A DNA stretch of 64,000 nucleotides. Source: Sphagnum magellanicum. Its lineage: Eukaryota > Streptophyta > Sphagnopsida > Sphagnales > Sphagnaceae. The stretch lies in contig CM038924.1 of NCBI GenBank assembly GCA_021904315.1, forward strand, positions 15,488,026 to 15,552,025, read 5' to 3'. This document shows, piece after piece, positions 21,701-31,481 of the stretch (position 1 is the stretch's first letter; each line of letters opens with the position of its first letter). The translations under genes and the position numbers were made by a program. The notes under the pieces are model-generated. The model had not been told where the DNA came from, ran no database searches, and worked only from the letters and a program-made list of their open reading frames with translations.

Positions 21701-23981
21701 CTTGGGTCTCAAGGCTTAGATAAATTGAAAAACCATTCCTTTTTTAAAGGTGTTGATTGGCTCAAGCTCCGGAAACTTTCGGCCCCAACACTGACTGTAG
21801 CACCCAAGGTAACAGAACCACACCCAACTCCATTTGCTTGTGAAAAATTCAGCCTTGAGGTCAATTAAAGATGTGCAGCAAGCTGTCAGAATCTTTCAAT
21901 CATCTGTTGATTTTTATTTCTCATACCCAATTACATCTCAGATTATCAGTTGTTCAAGGATGATTGTGATGTACAGCCAAATCTTGAAGGGCTCTGGATC
22001 ACCATCTCCTTGCCCTTGTTTCTTAACCAAAGTTTGTATTGACATGCTGAGAATTGTGACTTGAATGAGCAGAAATTCACTGCCCTGCCATTGGCAAAAT
22101 TGAATTGAACAAATGAAGTTGTTGCAGGGTGTCAGTACACAGGACAGTGATGAAGGTTCAGCAGATTCGGAGTGGGATATTGCGCTAGGTAGTAATTTTT
22201 CAGATTTATCTGTTGCCGATTTGTCAAGTGGGTCATCCAGCCCTGTTGGTTCACCATCTGATCTTAACACAAACCACCCATCTCTGAGCCCTGCACCCAA
22301 GGTCATATCACCTCCTAGCCCAACCTCCTCAGAATCCTCAGATGGACCACTGCCAGAACATTCCAATGTGGCCCCCCCACCTCAGGTTTCACCCAAAGCT
22401 CTTCCTTCATCAGAAAGCTCAGCTGCTGAACATAATAAAGCTCTCCAGATGGATACTCTTGCAGAAAGCTGTCACTTGGGTGACTGGTATGTACACATAA
22501 GCACAAAACCCACAATTTGATCAGGTCTGCAATAATGCTGTCGATTGAATGCTGAATTTGACATTTTCACAATCTGATTTCAGCTAGACGAAACAATTGA
22601 GGCTGGATTGCTTGTTCATGTTTTTTGGCATATGCCACTTTGACAGGCAGAGGTTTCTAGAGCCAGGCGAGAAGTTGGTGGCAACAGCCATGGTTAAAAA
22701 ACGCAAGAATCTGATGACAAAGAAGTTGCAGTTGCTGCTCATAGATAAACCAAGGCTCATCTACGTGGATCCTGTCAAATTGGTGGTTGTCAGGGAGATC
22801 CCATGGTCTAGACAATTGCAGGTCAAAGTAGAAAATCAATTCAAATGGAAGATTGTTGTGGTAAATGCCTCTTCCCCATTCTCTGCAAGTTGTTTCTAGA
22901 AATCATGTTTACCCATAACACCGATTGTTTCTACTACAGATCACCTCAAAATAAATCACCTCAATGAATGAATTTGAGCCACTCCACCGCTGTACTTCTC
23001 AAATGCAGTTTGCCTGATTGCACTGAAGTAAACATGGGTGATCTGAATTCTTTTTGCCATAGAATTCTCCCAGACCACCTCAAATTATGCTTCCTTTCTC
23101 AATAAATTCAAGCAGCTCCACTACCGCAATCCTTAATTCTCAAATGCAATTTCTCTGATTGCACTGAATGAGAACATGGGTTAAGAGCAGCTCCATCAGT
23201 GCTTGGTATGTGGCCCAGCAAAAGAAAATTGGAAGAAAAAAAGTTGAAACATGCTGGTTTGGCTCAGCAAAATGGCTTTGGCCCAGCATTTTTCCATGGG
23301 ATGCTGAGGCTGGTAAAAAGGAACAGCAGAGCCTAACACCTGCTGTTGATTGGCTAGATAGTTTGATTGGTTCAGGTGGGTTGCTATTAGTAGTCTCCCA
23401 CCTGTTTGCAGTCCCAGTTTTAGTGTTGTGGGTGGGGTTGTAAAAAACAGTAAATATCTAATTGTGGATGCAAGAAATATTTTTGCAAGGTCACAGACTG
23501 AGCACCATTGGAGCTGCTCTAACCTCTGATCTGAATTCTTTTGCCATTAGAATTCTGCCAATCTTGAAACTGCTGTAGATTTGGCAAATCCATCCATACT
23601 TGTAGTAATCTATGCAGTAATAGGAAACCCAGTGTTGGTAATGTAATCAAAGTACTAAGATGTTCAATGGAAGCATCTGAAACTATTAAAATGTCCCTTA
23701 CTTACAGTGGCAGAGGAGCTGCACATAGATTTCCATTTTGTTGGACATTTCATCACTCTGAGAACAACATGATGCCCAAAGTCAGGGTTTCAACAATTTT
23801 CTTTTTCTGTTTTTTTTCAATAGAGAGATGTGAGCTATTGACACTTATTTCTTTTGTTGCTTCGCAGCCAAATCGAACATATGACCTTGAAGATTTGAGA
23901 GGGCAGGCGTGGCAATGGAAAACTGCAATTGAAGACCTTCAAAATCAGCACCCATTATACTCATCTGCCTCCAAAGGTTGA
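18750..23981 (+). CDS. PDK1: 3-phosphoinositide-dependent protein kinase 1
   Basis: A Ser/Thr kinase that phosphorylates activation loops of AGC kinases and is tethered to membranes by a PH domain. Exons: 18750-18896, 19822-20002, 20207-20259, 20532-20633, 20766-20871, 21065-21143, 21305-21470, 21680-21808, 22128-22486, 22647-22860, 23868-23981; they join in frame to 549 codons. Kinase domain about 36-318: glycine loop GLGSYS (43-48), ATP lysine K65, alpha-C Glu84, HRDLK (157-161), DFG (177-179), FVGTAEYVSPEV (203-214), DLWALG. PIF-pocket residues of human PDK1 (Arg131, Thr148, Gln150, Leu155) correspond to R85, T102, Q104, L109. A Ser/Pro-rich linker (322-440) leads to the PH domain (about 441-549) with KKRK, YVDPVK, EIPWS and PNRTYDL. 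The activation-loop phosphosite position is Asn202. The first junction could instead be 3 bp later (18899). The protein starts with five Met codons; any could initiate. Confidence 0.94.
22937..23557 (+). repeat. 134-bp tandem duplication in PDK1 intron 10, second copy split by a MITE
   Basis: CAGA(T/C)CACCTCAAA, CTCAAATGCA, CTGATTGCACTGAA, ACATGGGT and TCTGAATTCT occur in two tandem copies about 134 bp apart (starts 22937 and 23071). The second copy is interrupted after ACATGGG by the 335-bp element at 23185-23519 and resumes afterwards. The uninterrupted first copy serves as the empty-site reference. Confidence 0.75.
23185..23519 (+). mobile_element. PIF/Harbinger-type MITE in PDK1 intron 10
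   Basis: The left end GAGCAGCTCCATCAGTGCT and right end AGCACCATTGGAGCTGCTC are inverted repeats matching at most positions. The element is flanked by TAA on both sides (23182-23184 and 23520-23522), the 3-bp target duplication of PIF/Harbinger (Tourist-like) elements. It is 335 bp long with no coding capacity. It is intronic and in the last intron of PDK1, so it need not affect the protein. Confidence 0.85.
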
Positions 23982-26560
23982 GCTTCTCTTTGTGGGTGTC
24001 TCTGATTTTTTATGATATGCGTTTCAAAGTTGTACACACAATGATTGTGTTGAGGGTTTTATTTTGCAGATTTTTTATAATTTTTTTTTCTTTTTTCTTT
24101 TTTGGGTTCTTTTGGAGATAGCAGCAGTGCATTGTGTAAAATAGTTTGTGATATGTGATGTTGTAGAAGTTTGTTTCTTCCCACCCTTCATTAATTCAAC
24201 AAGTGGCTTCACCCCAAAATGGCTCTTGGCCCCTGGCTTGTGGCAAGTTTGAACCAGTTTTTTTTTTTTTTTTGAGGTGATTTTTTGTCACTTCGCAACT
24301 AACATTTTTTTATTGTTTAAAAGTATTTTTATTCATGCAGAGGATTTATGTGAAAAATTTGCTCCAAAGTTGCTAGATCTTTGAGGGAAAAAATTCTGAA
24401 ATTGTCGTATTTAGACAAGACATCCCAAGAAGTGGTCAAAATATAGGAAGAATCTTAATTTTTTTTCTAATTTACTCTTTGACTTATAGCCAAATTTGGT
24501 TAATTCCTCTTGTGGATGATTGCTAATGTGTTTACATCATCAGAAAGTTGGGGAAGGAAAATAAACATGTTTGAGGTCAAGTGAAAATTACAATTGTTGA
24601 ATATTTGTCAAAATGTGGGATCAAATGAAAACTACAATGTTCCTCAATCTCTCCCACCCCATTACATGAGCCAATAAAAATAACAACCTTTCTTAAGTTT
24701 ATGTTGGTGACCATCTCTCTCTTGATATGTTATATCAAACATCATGATTGAATCTTCCTTCCATTTGAAATTATTTAGAAATGTGAGAGTTACTTTGCAA
24801 GACATAATCGCTTGCCACTATCAATGAAATGTTAACAAAGACCTTCCCCAAAACATCGGAAATGTTGTCCACAAATTTGGCTCCTAGTTTAAGCAAAAAA
24901 AATTATTCAAATTTTACATTGATGCACAAATTTTTATTTTGGGCAAAGACGACAAGCAGCTCGTCAACACAAGGGCTTCACTCCTTATTGCAAGTTCAAA
25001 CCAATGTTTGTTGATTCTTCCTTTTTGAAGAAATTTTTGGATTAAGTTTTGACATTTTACAAAAATGCTTAGTTGGTTCTCCAATTGTAGGTTTGAGTTT
25101 GGTTGTTCAATTTTTTTAAATTATGATTTTAGTGATGTCAAAAAATTAAAAATGTGAAAATGTTTTGGCTCAATTCAAAAATAATGTTTCATGTACACAT
25201 TACACATTTTTCAAGGCTAGAAATTTTATATGTTCAATGCTTCATGACAATTTAAAACTACTAATTGTGAAGAAAGTACTTATAAATTTTTTTTTACTCA
25301 TTTCATGGTGTCAAATTTATTAATGTAAGTTTTCAAATTTTCATGGTAACACTTTTTGTGATTATTGTTTTCATGGTACATTTTTTCAAAATCACATGTG
25401 ACATAGGTACTACTACCATTTTTCTTGGTTATAAGTCCATTTTCACGGTTGTAAATGCAACTTTTTGTGGTGATATGTTACCACAAAAATTTGAAATTCA
25501 CAAATCAAAGGAGGGAATAATACTTATGTAAATTTTATGGTGTCAAATTTGTTCATGTAATTTCATGATTATAATTTTCATGATTTTTTTTTTTTAATGT
25601 GCAAGTTTGAAGTTTTTAATGATTACAAGTTCTTTTTTTCATGGTTATAAGTTTCATTTTCCACGATGACTTTGTTATCACAAAATTTGCAACCCACAAG
25701 TCAAAGGAAAGAATAATATTATTTGCACAAGCATAATTTCATAATTAGAATTTTCATGGTATAATTTTTCAAAGTTACAATAGTTCACTGATATATCAAA
25801 TCAAAAAACATAAAAGTAACCAAACACCCAGCATAAAAAAGGGGAAACCCAACTTTAAAGGAGAAACAAAACTAATGAACAATATCAATGACAATAAGGG
25901 TCAAATACATGTTCAAGGACCCTCCATAACAACATGTACATCGTTGATCAACCACGTTTTAACACCCTCACCAAATTTATCAACTCTCAACAATGACTAC
26001 ATGGTAATGTCAAAATTGAACTCATTTAAATTAAAGGAAAAATTAAGGACAAACAAAAATTTGTTATACAATGTCATATTTCTAACAAATAAAGAATGCA
26101 TTTTGGCCTTTCATTATTTTTACATTCACTATCTCCACTAATAATTGCACTTAATCCTTTTTAAAAAAACTAACTATGAGTATTTTTTCTATAACACTTA
26201 CAAAAATGAACAAATATTATCATTACTACAAAAGTGAGGTTCAGCTCACTAGCTTAAATCACCGTGGGACCTTAAAAGTGAAATAAATTCATTGCATTTT
26301 ACTAATTCACCCTAGTTAAAGTTATTTCACTATAATATCATTATGTAAACATCATGTTTCATTACTAATTCACATAATTCACTATTATAATTTATTGTAG
26401 TATATAAGTTTATTTATATGTTTTTAAAAAATATTTTATATATGATATTTATGATATACCTTATATTATTTTAAGTTATTTTAATTTATATCTTATGTTA
26501 TTATAAGTTATTATAGGTTATATATAAATTATTGTACCCTAAACTATTATATGTTATTTT
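23982..26560. other. PDK1 3' region and AT-rich intergenic DNA
   Basis: The first 200 bp are presumably PDK1 3' UTR, with T-rich stretches. From about 25330 to 25790 a loose phrase (TTTTCATGGTTATAAGTT variants) recurs without fixed period. At 26219 a CATTACTACAAAAGTG string resembles the end of the CACTA-like element at 26561 but I could not pair it with a right end. No gene is seen. Confidence 0.45.
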
Positions 26561-26671
26561 CACTACTACAAAATGTGGGTGTAGTTTATTAATCCCCATT
26601 CATTAGACTTGTGAATTCATTCAAAATCCAATGAAATCACTCGGTGTACAAGGACACATTTTGCTGTAATG
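26561..26671. mobile_element. CACTA-like MITE (111 bp)
   Basis: It starts CACTACTACAAAATGTG and ends CACATTTTGCTGTAATG, an imperfect inverted terminal repeat. TTT lies on both sides (26558-26560 and 26672-26674), the 3-bp duplication expected of CACTA (En/Spm) elements. A related sequence lies at about 31362-31481. No coding content. Confidence 0.7.
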
Positions 26672-27097
26672 TTTACCTTAAGGTATCTTAACTAATATAT
26701 TATAAGTTTTTAAGTTATTATAAATTAAATTATTCAACTAACCTTAGGCTATACCTTAAGTTATTTTATTTTAAGTTAATATATGTTATTTCAAGTTATA
26801 TTTTAAGTTATTCAAGGTCATTCTATTTTATGTTATTATAAATTATTTAATCCTAAGTATAATAACTTTTTTTAAAATTTAAAATACCCTACAACATAAT
26901 AATTACCAATAACCTATGATATTATAACTATTATCAATATTAGCCAGCTGCAATGGCTTTGTTTCTATGCGCACTTATGTCCATCTCATCAGCTTTGTTT
27001 GGATTTGGTTGTGTGAGAAGCTCTTTAGAATTTGTTTTCTGCTTCGATCTAGATATTTGAGATTTGAAGGTATTGGATCTGGGAGCGATTTTTAGAA
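26672..27097. other. AT-rich DNA grading into a less AT-rich segment
   Basis: TTAAGTTATT-type low-complexity sequence runs to about 26930; after that the composition resembles a gene leader. No exon is secure. Confidence 0.4.
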
Positions 27098-27703
27098 ATG
27101 CGTCGAATTGTGTCTGGTTTTTTCTTTTCGTTTATTTTCGAATACATTTGTGCGTCATGTGTGTTGGAGGAAGGGGGGAAAGCGGACAAGGAGGAGCGGC
27201 ATTTGTCTTTTGAGATGCAGGAAATCGCATTTTTTTTACGTATTAATGTGTCACCATGTGATCGAAACGCACTCGTTATTCTTTGGTTATGGTTTCATCG
27301 AAATTTGAGTCCCATGCCCATTTACCTGGCCTCTATTCTGTGGCGCAATTTGTGGTTGGGACCGTGAGTCAGCTTGAAAAGCCACATTGCCCTGTGGTGA
27401 ACGAAGAATCTGACAAAAAACACCTAAACCGGGCTCCACTACACAGCAAAAGCAGCACCCAACCACCCACACACATGTGAGTAATTCTGCTTTAATGGCT
27501 AGATATCAACCTTGTCCTGCTGTTGTGCATGATATGCTTCCATCATCATTGGGCAATATATGTGAGTTTTCGGGCCTCCTCACAACTGCATCCACAAATA
27601 TTGCCACAGAACAGAGGCCAGTCAAATCGACGTGTGACTTAACCATCAGCTCCAACGCATCAAAGACATTACCTGGGGACATGGACAAATTTTGTGAATA
27701 ATT
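27098..27703 (+). CDS. Unrecognised open frames, possible gene remnant
   Basis: An ATG-led frame of 89 codons (27098-27367), an overlapping frame to 27480 and a 74-codon frame (27477-27701) follow each other on the + strand in DNA less AT-rich than its surroundings. The third peptide contains SALMARYQPCP; a diverged copy, SSLARSQPSP, follows about 220 bp later (near 27703-27735) in another frame, so an old coding-like repeat is present. No splice arrangement joins them convincingly and I do not recognise a product. It may be a broken gene or noncoding. Confidence 0.25.
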
Positions 27704-27804
27704 CCTCTTCATTGGCTAGATCACAACCTAGTCCAGTTGCTTCTCAAGATAGGCTTCCATCCATTTCTCCCAGCTACCTGTTGGTTGGCCTTGTTTTGTT
27801 GAGT

Positions 27805-28066
27805 CCTAATATAATAATCACGAATAACCATTAGTAGAATAACCACCAATAGGCACTAATATAATAATCACGAATAACCATTAGTAGAATAACCACCAAT
27901 AGGCACTAATATAATAATCACGAATAACCATTAGTACAATAACCACCAATAAGCACTAATATAATAACCACGAAAAACCATTAGTACAATAACCACCAAT
28001 AGGCACTAATATAATAACCACGAATAACCATTAGTAAAATAACCACCAATAGGCACTAATATAATA
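27805..28066. repeat. 50-bp minisatellite, about five copies (left part)
   Basis: Exact 50-bp spacing is seen (ATAATAATCA at 27811, 27861 and 27911, then ATAATAACCA at 27961 and 28011). Each unit contains CGAATAACCATTAGTA, AATAACCACCAATAGG and CACTAAT. Copies differ at only a few positions. The array is interrupted by the LTR at 28067. Confidence 0.95.
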
Positions 28067-28884
28067 TGACACGCTCTCAAGTCTCTTGTTAGTCCCAAGT
28101 CAAGACCAAGTCACTCAAGTTACGGAATTAGAGAAGACTTGGGGCACGTTCCCAACTTTTAACACTAAAAGGGGTACAGGGGCGTGCTGAAGCTCTGGGA
28201 TTGGACTAGAAGAGGGACAAGCTATTCACTCACTCGAACCTGCATGAAACCAACCAACAAGTTGGTTAGTTCGCATTCTGGAACACCTTTGGTGCTAAGA
28301 CAAGCCACGGGCAACACTGGACTCATTTGACTCACCACGGCCTGGATTTGGGGGAAGCCACCACCTTCCCCCATATAATATTCTCTGTGTCTCATCGCCG
28401 CACTTGCATCCGAATGGCACTTTTTCCCGAGACTCCCAAAGTGGGGTCCTGAAACTGTCCCACTTTGGACTTACGGGACTTTGGGCGCTCATAACTTTTC
28501 GCCCCAACCTCCGATTGGGACGAGGTCTAAAGAAAACCTATAGCTTTCATTGAGAGCTTTCCAATGGTGTGTTGCACTCCACCTGCACACCGGGATCGGG
28601 TCGATTCCCGATTTTTTGTGATTGGGAGTCAAATTGCCAATTTGACTTCCGACCTTTTTTTCGATCATAACTTGTGTTAGAGATGTCCAAATGGCTCATG
28701 CGAGGCCATTTTGAACATCTACACTTCCAGACCTTTCCCAACGGTATAAAAAACATCTCAATGCGAGGTGTTTTGACCCCTACAATCGAACTCTGAAATT
28801 TCAGGAGTCCTTGAGGATTCCCAAGTCCCATTTTCAGGAGTGTGACTAACGACCTCACACTTCCCTCAAAGTGGGGTTGTGACA
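28067..28884 (-). mobile_element. Solo LTR of a retrotransposon, 818 bp
   Basis: On the minus strand it begins TGTCACAACCCCACTTTG and ends GAGAGCGTGTCA, the TG...CA ends of an LTR. Such TGTCACAACCCC starts are common in Ty3/gypsy-type plant LTRs. TAATA is duplicated on both sides (28062-28066 and 28885-28889). Composition is clearly more GC-rich than the surrounding array, and no gag-pol or second LTR is present, so it is a solo LTR left by recombination. It contains a 9-bp-arm palindrome (GTCAAATTG and CAATTTGAC near 28628-28646). The superfamily call is by end sequence only. Confidence 0.88.
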
Positions 28885-29670
28885 TAATAACCACGAATAA
28901 CCATTAGTAGAATAACCACCAATAGCCACTAATATAATAACCATGAATAAGCATCAATAGAATAACCACCAATAGCCATTAATAAACAATAATATCCACC
29001 AATAGAATATCCATTAATAATTATTAATAAAAGAATCACCAATAGTCATTAATTGAATAGTCATTAATAAAATAATAACCAATAGCCATTAATGGAGTAA
29101 CAACCAATAGTCACTGATAGAATAACAACCAATAGCCATTGATAGAACACAACCCATAGCCATTAATAGAATAACCACTAATAACTATTAATAAAATAAT
29201 TATTAATAGCCATTAATAAAATAGGCACTAATAACCACTAATACTCACTGATATCCACCAATAACCATTAATATAATAAACACCAATAATCATTAATAAT
29301 CACTAACAACCATTAATAGAATAATTATCAATAGCCATTCATAGCTATTAATAAAATATCCACTAATAGTCATTAATAGAATAGCCAATAAGATAATAAC
29401 TACTAATAATCATTAATAGAATAGCCACCAATATAATAACTATTAATAGTCATTAATAGAATAGCCAGCAAGATAATAATTACTAATAGCCATTAATAGA
29501 ATAGCCACCAATATAATAATTAATAATAGCCACAATATAATAATAATTATTAGCTATTAATAGAATAATCACTAATAGCGACTAATAAAATAACCATTGA
29601 TAGCCAGTAATAGAATAAATATCAATAGCCATTAATAATCATTAATAGCCCAAGTAAAAGAACAATCAAT
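28885..29670. repeat. Degenerate continuation of the AATAACCA minisatellite
   Basis: To the right of the LTR the same phrases (AATAACCATTAGTA, CACCAATAG, CACTAATA) resume immediately, then decay into irregular AATAGCCATTAATAGAATA variants over about 780 bp. Confidence 0.85.
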
Positions 29671-30544
29671 ATCCATATATATTATAATTGCTTACGATTA
29701 CCAAAAATAATTTAGGGTGAAATAATCTATAATAGATAAAAGTAACTTAAAGTGAAATAACTTACAATAACTTAAAATTGCCAAACATAAGGTGAAATAA
29801 CTTTCAATAGTAAGAAATAGCTATTATAATCGAAAATAACCTAAAATGAAATAACTTAAGAGAGCCAAAAAAATTTATAATAGTTATAAGTAACTTAAAA
29901 TGAAATAATTTATAATAGCAAAAAAAACATAGAATAGCCAAAAAAAATTACAATAGCGAAAAATAGTTTAAGGTGAAATAAATTAAAATAATAAAAAGTA
30001 ACTAAGAATAATTAAAAGTAGCTGAAGGTGAAATAACAAAAAATAGCCAAAAGTAATTTAAAATAACTATAAATAGTCGTAAATAATATATTGAATAATT
30101 TAAATTAATGCAAAAGAACCATATAATAATTGAAAGTAGCTTAGTGTAGGTAGTATAATTATGTACATTATTGATTTAATAAATAAATAAATAAATTTGA
30201 ATTATTTCATTTGAACAAAATTTCAATAATATATGAATTTTCAAATTTTATATTTTTGTAATGTTTAAAATGAAGTATTTGATAAATAGAATGTAATGTA
30301 ACAAATTATCACAACAAGTGGGATGGTTTGATGGTAGGGGTGGCAATAACAAAAAAACCAATTACGCACCTTTCTAGACAAATGAGCTTGAGAATTGTGC
30401 ATAGAGGGAACGAGGGCTATGCGATTCAAGTATATCAACTACTTGCCAAAATAACATTTACGTGAATGATTCAATGGGTCGATCACCCTATGCAATCTTT
30501 TATATTGCATTGAGTTACCGTGAGGCCTATTTCATTTAAGGCAA
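29671..30544. repeat. AT-rich AATAACTTAAAATAG low-complexity DNA
   Basis: Loose repeats of AATAACTTAAAATAGC and AGGTGAAATAA extend to about 30130, then ordinary AT-rich DNA. No gene is seen. Confidence 0.5.
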
Positions 30545-30990
30545 GAAATTTTGGCCCACCTGTAACGACACGTTTGGGATCACAAGATTCTCAGAGCTTA
30601 GTTACCTCCTTTAACATGAGATCTTGGCATTGTGAAAGACAAGCAAAAAATCTCATGCACATTTCTTTCAATTGCGATTGGTAAAAAATGTTTTGCATGA
30701 AATCATCCATTTTGATTACAACGTTATCTCCACCACGATGTAAATCTTGCATCCAACGTTTTTGGTCGTTGGATTATTTCCAGAAATATCAACATAAATG
30801 TTGCCAATATTTGTTCATAAACACGGCATGCTCTATGTTGGGGTAGAAGGAATAGGACACACGAGCCGCGCAAAAGATCTTACAATCCAGGTTGATCTTT
30901 AAATACGGTTCGTGTTGCAATCGAAATGTTTGTTGGCTCCCGTGTGAATGACAAATCAAACCAAGGGATGTGGTTATGTGCAATCACAAA
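30545..30990 (-). pseudogene. Decayed coding remnant of unknown family
   Basis: On the minus strand, protein-like peptides appear in different frames: one segment with an HAVFMNKYWQH string (about 30789-30983), then, after a frame change, RGGDN followed by MDDFMQNIFYQSQLKEM (about 30655-30712) and CLSQCQDLMLKE, ending at TGA near 30591. At least one in-frame stop and frame changes interrupt it. It resembles an old mobile-element or captured coding sequence, but I do not recognise the family. Confidence 0.35.
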
Positions 30991-31361
30991 TTAAAGCATA
31001 ATTCAAAGGAAAGTTTACTTCCACTCTAAAAATGAAGGGATCAGACCTCATAAGTGGTGTTGTGTGTGATCAACAATGGTAAGTTGATCGAATATTCTCT
31101 TATCTAGTTCCTTAAAATAGGTGTCTAGGTTGATTATATAGTTTACTTACATAGGTTATGTTTTAAACCTAACCTAGGTAATGACACGTGTTAATAAATC
31201 ATAAGTTAAAAAATCATGAAATTATCAAAATGTTATCTATTAAATAATTTAATTTTAGTTGATTTCCATGCTGGCTAATTAATTAACTAACAAGTGAATG
31301 ACTTGATAAATTTGTATTTCACTTTAGAGTAACCTTGTTTCATTAAATATTAATGAAACAA

Positions 31362-31481
31362 TTCATTGTTCGTAATAATTAGTCCTCGTTCACTAGAAGG
31401 TTAACTAATTTTATTAGGTAAAAATGTTTAAATTCATTCAAAAATCTAGTGAAACCTATAGTGAACTAAGACGAATTTTGG
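31362..31481. mobile_element. Relative of the CACTA-like MITE at 26561
   Basis: The internal phrases TAATTAGTCCTCGTTCACTAG, AAATTCATTCAAAAATC and the right end TTTTGGTGTAAT align with TTATTAATCCCCATTCATTAG, GAATTCATTCAAAATC and TTTTGCTGTAAT of the element at 26561-26671. The left terminal repeat is eroded and no duplication is evident. Confidence 0.45.

Noticed and set aside
27805-29670. Possible CRISPR-like array of regular repeats
   Set aside because: The 50-bp units are contiguous with no unique spacers, in a nuclear plant sequence; it is a minisatellite.
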